This document shows positions 27,281-36,311 of a stretch of DNA of 64,000 nucleotides, one piece after another. This DNA comes from Microscilla marina ATCC 23134 (GTDB taxonomy: Bacteria; Bacteroidota; Bacteroidia; Cytophagales; Microscillaceae). The notes under the pieces are model-generated. The model saw only the letters and a program-made list of their open reading frames with translations, ran no database searches and was not told where the DNA came from. Location: assembly GCF_000169175.1 (NCBI RefSeq), contig NZ_AAWS01000023.1, positions 62,001 through 126,000 on the forward strand. Reading direction: 5' to 3'. Within the stretch, counting starts at the first letter, position 1. Each line of letters opens with the position of its first letter. The position numbers and the translations under genes were made by a program.

Positions 27281-27887
27281 TATTTTGCTAAATTCATATT
27301 TTATAAAATTTTGTGGCGTAAAATAATATGTAAAGTAAGAGAGTTGTAGGAAGGTAAAAAAGTGTCTTTTTGTAAAAAACTTACAAATGTTAGAACTTTT
27401 TTTGTTTAGGTGGTATAATTAAAGGTTAATTTTGTGTATGTTTTAGTTAATATAATATTATAAAGGTGAGCTTAATTTTTGAATAATGTGGAGAGGAACT
27501 GCGTAGCATCAATCCCTCAGACAAGTAGTTAATTATTGAGTTTATATTGTATTGGTAATCTGTAAACTTAGATAAACCCTTGTTTTTGTGTTGTAAAAGT
27601 TCACTGATGTATTTTGTCTTTTCCGAACTTATTTTTTGGAGGCTAAGTGGGGCACATCTAAGTGTACGCTAGACTACACCAGCGTAAAAGTGTGTAGAGT
27701 TAGCACCTTGTTTTTTGAAGTAAACCTTGTATAAACTTAGGTCGCAGGCGATGGTTTTTGTCGATTTTGAGGCTTTATATTACAACTTTTTGTGTAAGTA
27801 AGCCTGGTAGTAGTCTGATTATGATAGCGTTTTTAATCACTTTACTTAACATAATTGATTATTATAAGACTTGTTGGTCAAAGCAAT
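27281..27887. other. Intergenic region, about 600 bp
   Basis: AT-rich and without a credible ORF on either strand. A short A/T hairpin (GTAAAAAAGTGTCTTTTTGTAAAAAAC) is the only local structure seen. It separates the adhesin promoter from the 3' end of the 290-residue partner gene. Confidence 0.5.
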
Positions 27888-28760
27888 TTACCTCAACTCT
27901 AGCATTGTTACCAGTCCTTTGGTGACTTGTTGAACTTCTACCCAAGCAATTTTGTCAAAAGAGCTATGTATTAGAGCCAATGATGTTTCGTCGGTTTTGC
28001 TTAATCCAGTAAGCATTGTCAACGCCAGCATCAATTTTACTGAGGGTTGGTATACTTTTAAGCCAAACTTTACCACGCCTTGCGGGGTGAGCCATAGCGA
28101 AAGAGCCAATTGGGTAGTGTTATAATGCTCTAGTATTTCTTGTAGATAAGGAGGGAAGGCGTTAACCTTATATAAGTCTGCCAAAGCAAGTGCATGGTGA
28201 TACTGGGTAACAAGCGTTTGTGTAGCGTCAAACAAGAGTTCTATTTGTTGAATACCCACTCCAGAAAAATCTTCTCCGTATTGAATGCCCTTAAATGCGG
28301 GCTGGTATTGGGTCCACCTATAAAACAAGCGTCGGTTGAGGCTGTCTTCATCAAGTGTAGCAAGTATTTCGGTTGCAGTTAAATTTACGGGAGCATGCCA
28401 CCCGGCATTTGCTCCCAAGGTGTTTAGCTCTATCCAACTCCCCAGTGTGTTGGGTTGCCAGCGTTCGCCCAGCGTTTCTAGTCGTTGCAAGCGAGTCATT
28501 GCCACCCCTAGTTCTTGATGATAATAATTGGCGTGACTTTCTAAAACCTCAAGTGTTTGTCCCTGCGTACTGAAAGTAAGGCAGTTACGTTGTTGAGTTG
28601 TGGCTGCACTAAATAAAGCAGGAGGTACACTCAGGTATTGCCACCATTTTTTTAACAGGGCAATGTTGGTGTCGTTTTGCAATGGGGTGTTGCCAAGCAT
28701 CCACTGCATTTTTTGATCAAACTGAAGTGTAAGGTTTTTTGAAAGACTTTTAGAAAACAT
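27888..28760 (-). CDS. Unknown cytosolic protein, likely partner of the giant protein
   Basis: 290 residues, no signal peptide, no membrane helix, no Cys-rich motif. Predominantly helical and unusually rich in Leu, Thr, Trp and Gln (MQWMLGNTPLQNDTNIALLK, LATLDEDSLNRRLFYRWTQY, LYKVNAFPPYLQEILEHYNT). I do not recognise the family. It begins 41 bases after the stop of the 2052-residue gene on the same strand and so is probably its operon partner: an immunity protein, chaperone or loading factor are the natural candidates for a toxin-like neighbour, all inferred from position. Confidence 0.7.
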   Translation of the reverse strand: MFSKSLSKNLTLQFDQKMQWMLGNTPLQNDTNIALLKKWWQYLSVPPALFSAATTQQRNCLTFSTQGQTLEVLESHANYYHQELGVAMTRLQRLETLGERWQPNTLGSWIELNTLGANAGWHAPVNLTATEILATLDEDSLNRRLFYRWTQYQPAFKGIQYGEDFSGVGIQQIELLFDATQTLVTQYHHALALADLYKVNAFPPYLQEILEHYNTTQLALSLWLTPQGVVKFGLKVYQPSVKLMLALTMLTGLSKTDETSLALIHSSFDKIAWVEVQQVTKGLVTMLELR

Positions 28761-28800
28761 TGATGTGTAATAATTTAAAAGTGAGTGAGCTCAGGTGTTA

Positions 28801-31800
28801 TTAAATCTCCGATAATAACTGAAAGTGGTTATTGCCTACCTCTACTACATTTACTACTCGACCACTATTTGGTCCCGTGCCATAAGTAAAATTGATACCA
28901 GCAGGTGCCACGGTACTTACCGAAGATTGTCGCCACCAGCGTATTTCTATGCTTTGCCCCAGTGCGGTACATATTTTATCTACAATATTGAAGTTATTCT
29001 CCAAAAAACCTTGATGGTACACTCCTATAGTGTCCCTTATCTGCAAGGCTTCTTGGTTGGTGAGTGCTCTGCCTATACCTGTAGCAATAGAAAATACCAA
29101 ACAATTATTATTATTGCCTGATACATTGGTTACCCTAAAAAGACTGGGTAAATGCTCGCTGGGTGTGTCATTATTTACTATTGAGTTAGTTTCAAACCAC
29201 GACAAGGTTTTGGAGGATTTTTTCTTTTTTCTTTTAGTGGTCGTTTTATTCTTTGGAGCGCGACCTTTAGATTTTGGCGCAAGCTTGTTTGGTTTTGTGT
29301 CTTTTTTCTTCGAGCGCCCTCCCGATAAGTCAGTTGGACGATGGAGTAAAGTTTGCTCTTGACCGTTCTCATCAGTCAGGGTTATGTTTTTGACTCCTGT
29401 TGTAACATCCTCACTTTGATAGCCTGATAAAATATTGATGATATAATCTATTTGGGGCACGCAGGTACTGCTAATGGCGCTTGTAAGTGCTGCTAGTTTT
29501 TCGGGGGCGTTTTGCTCTATGTTGGATATAAGGCGATTCAAAAAAGTAAAGTCAGGGGTGTAGTCTTCCACATCCTCTTCTTTTTTCTTGCTGAGTTGGC
29601 TTTGTACCTTATTTACTTTCATTTCCAGGTGGAGCAATGCTTCTTCTGCCTCTTCTTTGTGTTTTAGATAGTCTACGGACTCTTGAGCAGTAGGCATTTT
29701 TCGGCTTACATCGTATTTTACAATAAACGGACGAAAAGCAGGGTTTTGGTTGGATATGGCATACTCCAGCATGCCAGTATAATGTTTAAAGCCTAGTTTT
29801 TCATATAACTTTCGTCGAACATTTCTGCGTAACTCACCTCCTCTAAAGTCGTCAGCAAAATCTTTGTTAGTATATTTGTCTTTAGGTTTGTCAGGAGCTC
29901 CAAATAACTCATCCAGGGCAGGAGCTACTCCGGTAGCTCCATCAGTCAGCGATATTTTAAGCATTACTTTAGAAAACATCTCTACAATAAACGCCCGATT
30001 AAACACATCTTTAAAGTTCACTAACCCAGCCTGAGGCCCTTCCCTTACTCCTTTGTCAATGCCTCTGATAATTTCTTTGCCAATTTCTTTGTATACCTTG
30101 CGCATTCCATACTCCCCGGCTTTTTTACCCAATAATTCCATGCGTTTTTCGGGGTTGCCAGTAAATCGGTCAAAAAAAGACGCCTCATTGTCTACATTTG
30201 CCGATTCCAGCGCGTCAATACTTTCGGTACCTAGCCAACTCATATTTTCAAAAATGGTTTTAAGTTCAAAACCACCCATCAACACCCCCGATAAAAGTGC
30301 CCCTTTGACACCTGTCCAGGCGGTTTCGCCAAAAGTGCCTCCTATGCTGTGTTTATAAGGATCAAGTACCGAGTTAAGCAAGGTAATGGCCATTCCTTGC
30401 CCGGTAAAAAATGCTGAAATCACCAACTTAGCTGCCAGTGCACTGCCTATGCCTAAACCAGCCCCAAAAGGCACAAAAGCCGCAGTAGATAACATCCAAA
30501 GCATTTTACCAAGGTTTTTTCGGTATTTGGCCGCTTGTTTTTCATAGCCTTCCTGACGTTCTTCTACATCATCGAAATATGTATCATAAAAGAACCCTTT
30601 ATTTTCGCCAATGGTCGAGTGTATTTTGCCTTTATCACGGGCGCTGTCTAGTTCGCGCATGGCACTTACCAAACGAGCGGCGCCTTCTTTACGTTCGGTA
30701 CTTTTCACTGTGAGGGCTTTCCATTGAGTAGTCATAGAGCCCCCTGTCAAAAACTTCTCTTTTTCTTGCGAAGCAAGGTACTTATAAACTTCAGTCAAAG
30801 TCACCATGTCGCCCGATTGGTAGCCTTTTTCTTTCAAAGCATCAAAAAAGCTTTTATCAAACTCCGCCGAATTACTCAAGTGCAACAACAGGTTACGCAC
30901 CATGTCCATATATGCACCATCGTTCGGAAAAGCATTTTTGAGTTGCCTTAGTCGGTCTTGCCGAGGCATAGGTATACATTCGTTGCTGATGAGGGTGTTT
31001 AGTTTGTTGTAATCTGTTTCTAAGTCGTTTATTCGCCTTTCATTGGGCTCTTTCTGGCGTTTTTCATTTTTGATAGCTTCTTTTAACTGGGTGCGGTGGG
31101 CAATCTTGTCACGGTGTTCACGCACATTGGTCCATTCTTCCAGCAATACCCTGCCATTGAGGTTGGTAAAAGCTGCTCCAGCCCCACCCTTATCTCGCCC
31201 TGAGGCAGGTCTAAACCAGCGATAATTGCTTTTGAGAATTTCATTGATCAGGTCAAAATCGTGTCCATACATGCTAGTGACAGTGTTTACATTACGTGAG
31301 GAGCTTTCTTGGCGGTAGTTAAATTTAGTTAACTTTTCAAACTTTCGGTAAGCCTTAAAATCACTGTGTAACAAATTACTGTATACCTCTACAAAGAAAA
31401 TGTTTTTACGTTGCTGGAGCGAGCGGGCGTAGGTTGGGTAAGAATGCTCGTCTCTCCTGAAGTTAGGATTACGCCATTTGGTAAGGTTTGCGTTGAAGTG
31501 TACCTTTGACATCACAAATTCATCACCTTTTTGCCATACATCAAGAGCTGCCTGTAATGCCTTGTTATAGTCGCTGGTATTTTTTATTATTTGGGCAAAC
31601 CGAGCGGCATACGTTTTAACTTTTGCCCGGTACGCTTTGTAAGACAGTTCTTTGACCCCTTCCAGGTTATCCAGGTCGCTTTGTTGGTCACGTCGTTTTG
31701 TTTGTTCCTTGCCTATATCATCGTTTACATCCTTAGACTCCACATAGTCGAGGTGATAGCGTTTGTAACCACTATCTGGCAAACGGTTTTCTTCACGGTT

Positions 31801-34800
31801 GAGGTCTGATGCTCCGTCACTTATATCCTTTCTGATGCGTTTATCGAGGGTGTGTGAAGTTTTCTTTTCCAGCTTTTTATAACTCCCCTTACTAATATTC
31901 TGTCCATCATTGCTCCAGTCGAGCAAAGGGTGAATATGCAAGTGAGCTTTCAGGCTATTAAATCGCTCTACAATGCTTTTATTACCCAATTTTCGTTTCC
32001 ACGAAATGCCCAAAAAAGAACTTTTCAGGTGTTTGGCAAACTGACGCTCCAGCCCTACATGCATTTCTTTGTCTGTTTGAGCAATTTTCAGTTCTTTATC
32101 ATTGAGCTGAAAAGCCAATGTCACCACCTTATGCGAGCTAAAGCTTTCTTTGCCTGCATAACGCCTCAATTCTAAATAAGTAGGAGAGACATCGCCCCCA
32201 TACCTCAGGCTACCTACTACTTCATGTATTTGTTTAGGTGCTACCCGCAAGGCTATCAATACTCGCCTTACCCAATCCAATGCCCAGTCGGTGCGGTCGT
32301 TGGCTTGTTGGGCATCGGTGGCTTTGTCTAGAGATTGGTCTTTGGGCAAAAAGGCATTCAAAAATTGAATTTTCCAGCGGTCGGGCAGCTTCATCAGCGA
32401 TTTTACCAAGTCTTGCCGACGGTTGATTTTATACCTTTTGGCGTTGAGTGGATTCCATTTATTATCCCAGCCTCCGCCTTGGTAAGTAATGTCTGCTTGC
32501 CGGGCAATATTTACCAGTGCCGCCAACATTTCAGGTTCAAATTCTGCCCCACGGGTTTGAATAATGTGGCGTACTGTATTTACAATTTGCTTGAGATCTG
32601 AAGCTTGGTGTCCTTCTATTCGTTCCTCTTCTAAGCCTGGCAAGTAAGCCTTTCGGTCAGGTTTTTTTGAGTTGGTAGGCGCAGGTTCGTGTCGGTTTTC
32701 TGTGTCGGGGTGATCGTCTTGTCGGTCGTTGTTGGCTGTACCTGCCTCTAACATATAGCGCAAAAATTTTCGGTCGCCTGAGTTCCAGCCCATCTTATTG
32801 GCGCGGTACTGTTGTTTTTGATTGTCAGACAAAAAGAGGGTATACCTGCCCAAAGACAAAATGTTGGTCGCAAGTGCGGCGGGGTATTGAAAAATGGCTG
32901 CAATGGAGCCACCCAGTTTGCCCCAAAAACCTTTGCCAAGCAATGCTTGCCCCTCGCCAATAGACTGGAGGTATTTGGTAGGGCTAGGAGGGGTAATATT
33001 TATTTCTTCGTATTCCTTGTTCTGGTCCTTGTCTTTGAATGTACCAATGGGTTTGAACTGAACGGTTTGCCCCGATATGTAGCGACGAATGACAGGCTGG
33101 TTATTAAAATAAGTTTTTTCTTCTTTAGCAATGGTTTTGAGCCAGGCTTCTACAGCTTTGGCAAGGTCTTTTACTTTGCCATCGGTTTTGGGCAACGAAA
33201 ACCCAAATCTTCCCACGTATTTGCTGGCGCCAACACTAAAGTTTTTGACAATGGCTGCCAATTGCTGGTCTTTTTGTGTTAAAAAAGCTGATACTCCATC
33301 TTTGTCCCTCAAAATATTGGCTTGCCATTCGCCCAGTTTATTTTCCAGTGCCGCTTTTTTTTCTGGGTCTTTTTCTTTGCCTATTGCCTTGGCAGTGGCT
33401 TTGATGGCAGCATAGTGCGTATTAGAAATAACAAAATTTTTGACTCTGCGATAGTTGTAGGTGTTTAGGCTACGTTGCATAGTAGCCCCATAAATATTCC
33501 AGAGCTTTTCCAATTCGTGTGGGTCGCACAACTCAGCCAGTCTTACTACCTCTTCTTCGTCAGACACAAACCTGGCCCAAGTACCCCGTTCCATCAGCCC
33601 CAGTGATACTGCCAGGCGGGTGGCATTGGTGGCTTTCCCTCCATTGTCGAGTAGTTCAAACAAGTATTTGGCGCGTTGCCCCTCTTTGCGATCGTTGTCT
33701 ACATTGGGCATACCATAACGTTTGATGAGTACTTCACGCAAGGTTTGGTTGGTAGTATTATCAGGCACATTTATAAAAGCAGTTTCTACCTTGTGTGTGT
33801 CAGGGCGTGACATAAGCCTGATTGCTTGAATAAAACCAATTTGGTCTTTGGAAAAACTCACCATCAGCAAATTATATAATTGCTGGGCGGCTGCATTGAT
33901 CGACATGCTTTTCTCCAGCAAAGTAGCCTTTAATGAGCTTTGTCCACCTGGTTTCTTTTCCGGATTTTTTTGGCTTAATCCTCTAAATTCCCGCCCTCTG
34001 TAAGGGGCGTACACCTTGTGAAGTGTTTGGTCAGAATCACCATTAGCTTCAGCCTTGTCACCAATATGTATTTGCCCTTTAGAAGCTATCAAGGCTTGTG
34101 TTTCGGCTACCAGCGCGGCTATAGTTCCATCCCAAGTGTTTTTGAAGTTGTTTGCCTGAGTAGTGAGCTGGGCAAGGCGTTGGTCTATGGTTTGGGTAAC
34201 TGCCTTTTGTTTTTTGAGTGTGTAGGGAGCCGACAAGTTAAGTGATAAAGCCAACGATACATCTTGTACTGCCTGATGTATATCCTGATGGATGTTTTCA
34301 ATGGCTGTTTTCACTTCTTTAGCTACCATTTTTAACGTAGCGAGGGTAGGGTCGCTGTTATGAGTTTTAAGAATGGCTTCATCTAAAGTATGTAAATATT
34401 GATTAAGCCTACTGATTGCGGTGATGGCATAGTTACGGTTTTGCTCAAAAATCTTTTCTCCATCATTTATCTCCCGTGCCGAGCGTTCGTAGCCCATGTC
34501 ACCCCCGGGTAGTTGGATGGGACTCACTTCTTTCCGACGATTTTTTGATGCAGGTGCAGGGTTGATTTTTACCTCTGGCAAAGGCAGGGTATCTTTCTTT
34601 ATCTTGGGTGGGACATCTTTGACAATAAGCGACTGTGGTTTTTTGAGTGGGGGAGTTGACTTTTTCTTCCTTCTTCTTTTCCTTTTTTTCGGGCGTTCAC
34701 TATGGTCAGGGAAGTAATCTTCTCTACCTGTGTCAAACCTCTCTTCATAGTATAAGTCTATTTCTTCGTTAATCTCATGCTGCCAGTGTTGTTTTTTGGC

Positions 34801-34959
34801 AGCTCTTCCGTGATTTTTCTTTCGTTGTATGGGCGTTTGTTTGGCAGTTATAGGGCGTTGTTTGGCCTTGTGTTTATTGGTGCCAGCATTGGTTTTGGGT
34901 GATGTATGCTGTGTCCTGTTTTCTTGGATCGAATCAGTTTTCTGGGTTGACTTGGGCAT
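28801..34959 (-). CDS. Giant putative polymorphic toxin/effector with OTU-like protease tail
   Basis: 2052 residues, no signal peptide and no T9SS sorting domain. The N-terminus (1-170) is disordered and very basic with a PIQRK motif, which often opens proteins linked to extracellular contractile injection systems. About 170-1480 is mostly charged helical sequence with repeated helical blocks. About 1480-1565 is the only hydrophobic part (WMLSTAAFVPFGAGLGIGSA, GALLSGVLMGGF), a possible translocation or pore segment. A Lys/Arg linker (KNKTTTKRKKKKSSK) leads to a final ~120-residue domain with Cys1953 in GNNNNCLVFSIATGIG and His2045 in VGNNHFQLL, the layout of OTU-like cysteine proteases. No injection-system structural genes lie in the window. 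Toxin status is inference; the protease call is from motif pattern only. Confidence 0.72.
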   Translation of the reverse strand: MPKSTQKTDSIQENRTQHTSPKTNAGTNKHKAKQRPITAKQTPIQRKKNHGRAAKKQHWQHEINEEIDLYYEERFDTGREDYFPDHSERPKKRKRRRKKKSTPPLKKPQSLIVKDVPPKIKKDTLPLPEVKINPAPASKNRRKEVSPIQLPGGDMGYERSAREINDGEKIFEQNRNYAITAISRLNQYLHTLDEAILKTHNSDPTLATLKMVAKEVKTAIENIHQDIHQAVQDVSLALSLNLSAPYTLKKQKAVTQTIDQRLAQLTTQANNFKNTWDGTIAALVAETQALIASKGQIHIGDKAEANGDSDQTLHKVYAPYRGREFRGLSQKNPEKKPGGQSSLKATLLEKSMSINAAAQQLYNLLMVSFSKDQIGFIQAIRLMSRPDTHKVETAFINVPDNTTNQTLREVLIKRYGMPNVDNDRKEGQRAKYLFELLDNGGKATNATRLAVSLGLMERGTWARFVSDEEEVVRLAELCDPHELEKLWNIYGATMQRSLNTYNYRRVKNFVISNTHYAAIKATAKAIGKEKDPEKKAALENKLGEWQANILRDKDGVSAFLTQKDQQLAAIVKNFSVGASKYVGRFGFSLPKTDGKVKDLAKAVEAWLKTIAKEEKTYFNNQPVIRRYISGQTVQFKPIGTFKDKDQNKEYEEINITPPSPTKYLQSIGEGQALLGKGFWGKLGGSIAAIFQYPAALATNILSLGRYTLFLSDNQKQQYRANKMGWNSGDRKFLRYMLEAGTANNDRQDDHPDTENRHEPAPTNSKKPDRKAYLPGLEEERIEGHQASDLKQIVNTVRHIIQTRGAEFEPEMLAALVNIARQADITYQGGGWDNKWNPLNAKRYKINRRQDLVKSLMKLPDRWKIQFLNAFLPKDQSLDKATDAQQANDRTDWALDWVRRVLIALRVAPKQIHEVVGSLRYGGDVSPTYLELRRYAGKESFSSHKVVTLAFQLNDKELKIAQTDKEMHVGLERQFAKHLKSSFLGISWKRKLGNKSIVERFNSLKAHLHIHPLLDWSNDGQNISKGSYKKLEKKTSHTLDKRIRKDISDGASDLNREENRLPDSGYKRYHLDYVESKDVNDDIGKEQTKRRDQQSDLDNLEGVKELSYKAYRAKVKTYAARFAQIIKNTSDYNKALQAALDVWQKGDEFVMSKVHFNANLTKWRNPNFRRDEHSYPTYARSLQQRKNIFFVEVYSNLLHSDFKAYRKFEKLTKFNYRQESSSRNVNTVTSMYGHDFDLINEILKSNYRWFRPASGRDKGGAGAAFTNLNGRVLLEEWTNVREHRDKIAHRTQLKEAIKNEKRQKEPNERRINDLETDYNKLNTLISNECIPMPRQDRLRQLKNAFPNDGAYMDMVRNLLLHLSNSAEFDKSFFDALKEKGYQSGDMVTLTEVYKYLASQEKEKFLTGGSMTTQWKALTVKSTERKEGAARLVSAMRELDSARDKGKIHSTIGENKGFFYDTYFDDVEERQEGYEKQAAKYRKNLGKMLWMLSTAAFVPFGAGLGIGSALAAKLVISAFFTGQGMAITLLNSVLDPYKHSIGGTFGETAWTGVKGALLSGVLMGGFELKTIFENMSWLGTESIDALESANVDNEASFFDRFTGNPEKRMELLGKKAGEYGMRKVYKEIGKEIIRGIDKGVREGPQAGLVNFKDVFNRAFIVEMFSKVMLKISLTDGATGVAPALDELFGAPDKPKDKYTNKDFADDFRGGELRRNVRRKLYEKLGFKHYTGMLEYAISNQNPAFRPFIVKYDVSRKMPTAQESVDYLKHKEEAEEALLHLEMKVNKVQSQLSKKKEEDVEDYTPDFTFLNRLISNIEQNAPEKLAALTSAISSTCVPQIDYIINILSGYQSEDVTTGVKNITLTDENGQEQTLLHRPTDLSGGRSKKKDTKPNKLAPKSKGRAPKNKTTTKRKKKKSSKTLSWFETNSIVNNDTPSEHLPSLFRVTNVSGNNNNCLVFSIATGIGRALTNQEALQIRDTIGVYHQGFLENNFNIVDKICTALGQSIEIRWWRQSSVSTVAPAGINFTYGTGPNSGRVVNVVEVGNNHFQLLSEI

Positions 34960-35109
34960 CGGATATTTAATAAATAGGTGTAATAATAGGGCGTTCTTTT
35001 ATAAAACCCCTCCCTCGGTTAGTGATAATTCCCTGCCGCCAAAATTGTGCATCTTTCCTCTTTTTCTTAGGACTATTTTTTTTTGATGATGATCATATAA
35101 CATCACCTT

Positions 35110-35130
35110 ATAAGTAATTAAATAACTTAT
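35110..35130. promoter_or_regulatory. Imperfect palindrome upstream of sdpR-like gene
   Basis: ATAAGTAATT and AATAACTTAT form an imperfect inverted repeat about 145 bases before the ATG. It could be a secondary regulator site; weak. Confidence 0.25.
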
Positions 35131-35235
35131 TTTTTTGTAAAATGTTTATAGACAATTACTTAAGTTGAGTATGAGTTTCAAAAAGGAAGATTTTTTGAGC
35201 TCAACATTTGTGTGAGTCATTAGAAAAATATATAT

Positions 35236-35251
35236 TTAGATAATTATCTAA
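35236..35251. promoter_or_regulatory. Perfect 16-bp palindrome, candidate operator of the ArsR/SdpR-type repressor
   Basis: TTAGATAATTATCTAA is its own complement and lies 25 bases before the ATG of the sdpR-like gene. ArsR-family repressors bind AT-rich palindromes in this position, so autoregulation is the natural inference. Confidence 0.6.
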
Positions 35252-35275
35252 CTATTGAATTAAAATGAATAGTAC

Positions 35276-35566
35276 ATGAAAAAAATTTTCAAGGCGTTGG
35301 ATGATCCTACTCGGCGTAAAATTCTGGATTTGCTCAAAGACAGCGACCTGACAGCAGGGGAGATTGCAGACCATTTTGATATGCGCAAGCCCAGTGTATC
35401 ATATCATCTTGACTTGCTTAAGCAGGCAGAGTTGGTAGTGTCGGTCAAAAAAGGGCAATATGTATATTATTCGTTGAGTACTTCAGTGCTTGAAGATATA
35501 GTGACCTGGCTAATGGGGCTCAAAGACAGTGAGGCTCCTTCGAGCGACCAGGCAATGAGTGATTAA
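35276..35566 (+). CDS. ArsR-family autorepressor, SdpR-like
   Basis: 96 residues with a winged helix-turn-helix: KALDDPTRRKILDLLKDSDL, recognition region AGEIADHFDMRKPSVSYHLD and wing VSVKKGQYVYYSL. No Cys metal site of classical ArsR. The next gene, 26 bases on, encodes an SdpI-like membrane protein. In Bacillus subtilis SdpI sequesters SdpR at the membrane when the SdpC toxin is present, relieving repression. The two-gene order is the same here. The palindrome at 35236 is the probable operator. No sdpC-like toxin gene is adjacent. Confidence 0.88.
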   Translation: MKKIFKALDDPTRRKILDLLKDSDLTAGEIADHFDMRKPSVSYHLDLLKQAELVVSVKKGQYVYYSLSTSVLEDIVTWLMGLKDSEAPSSDQAMSD

Positions 35567-35592
35567 TTGTAAAACTTTAACATTAAAAAAAT

Positions 35593-36249
35593 ATGACGGA
35601 CAGTAAACAACATACCTTGATTTGGTGGGTTTGGGGTGGGCTCACCATTGCCTTACCAGCAGCAATTGCGGCGTTACTTTGGAGCAAGCTCCCGGCAGAG
35701 ATTCCAGTACATTGGAATATTCACGGCAAACCTGACTCTTATGCGGCTAAAGAGGTAAGCATTGCCCTGTTTATGGGCATCAACATTGTATCGTATGGCT
35801 TACTTTTTTTGTTGCCTAAAATTGATCCTAAGAAAAACTTTGAGCAGTTTAAAACCGCTTTTCGTTGGGTGATCTTTTCAAGTACTACGCTCATAGCGGC
35901 CATTACCTGCCTTATCTTTATCCATTCGGCAGGTGTTCAGTTTCATTTATTCAAAGCCATCCTCACCCTTATTTTGTTGTTATTTTTAGTCTTGGGCAAC
36001 TTTATGGGTAAACTTCGCCCCAACTATTTTGTGGGCATTCGTACCCCTTGGACTATCGAAAACGAAAATGTTTGGGTAAAAACCCACCGTTTGGGCGGAC
36101 AGGTTTGGGTGGTTACGGCACTTATATCTTTGGTCATGCTCTATGCTATACAATCGCCAATGTGGGTTTTTATGATAGGCATTTTAATCATGGTATTGGT
36201 ACCAACCGTGTATTCTTATATTTTACACAAACAACTCAAAGAAGACTAA
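35593..36249 (+). CDS. SdpI-family membrane protein (immunity/signalling)
   Basis: 218 residues with about six membrane helices. The N-terminal DUF1648 part has the motif LPAEIPVHWNIHGKPDSYAA; the SdpI part has GNFMGKLRPNYFVGIRTPWT and ENVWVKTHRLGGQVWV. SdpI proteins protect against a membrane-acting peptide toxin and can sequester their paired ArsR regulator. Immediately follows the sdpR-like gene, so the pair is one operon. Whether it provides immunity to an external peptide or controls only its own operon cannot be told. Confidence 0.88.
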   Translation: MTDSKQHTLIWWVWGGLTIALPAAIAALLWSKLPAEIPVHWNIHGKPDSYAAKEVSIALFMGINIVSYGLLFLLPKIDPKKNFEQFKTAFRWVIFSSTTLIAAITCLIFIHSAGVQFHLFKAILTLILLLFLVLGNFMGKLRPNYFVGIRTPWTIENENVWVKTHRLGGQVWVVTALISLVMLYAIQSPMWVFMIGILIMVLVPTVYSYILHKQLKED

Positions 36250-36311
36250 TTTACACCATAAACCCACCTATTATTAGCTAAGTTGCAGTATAACTCTTGA
36301 CTAAACTACTC

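Noticed and set aside
32748-33415. Overlapping antisense frames within the 2052-residue gene (e.g. 32812-33282, 33131-33415)
   Set aside because: They mirror the sense reading frame and have no independent support.
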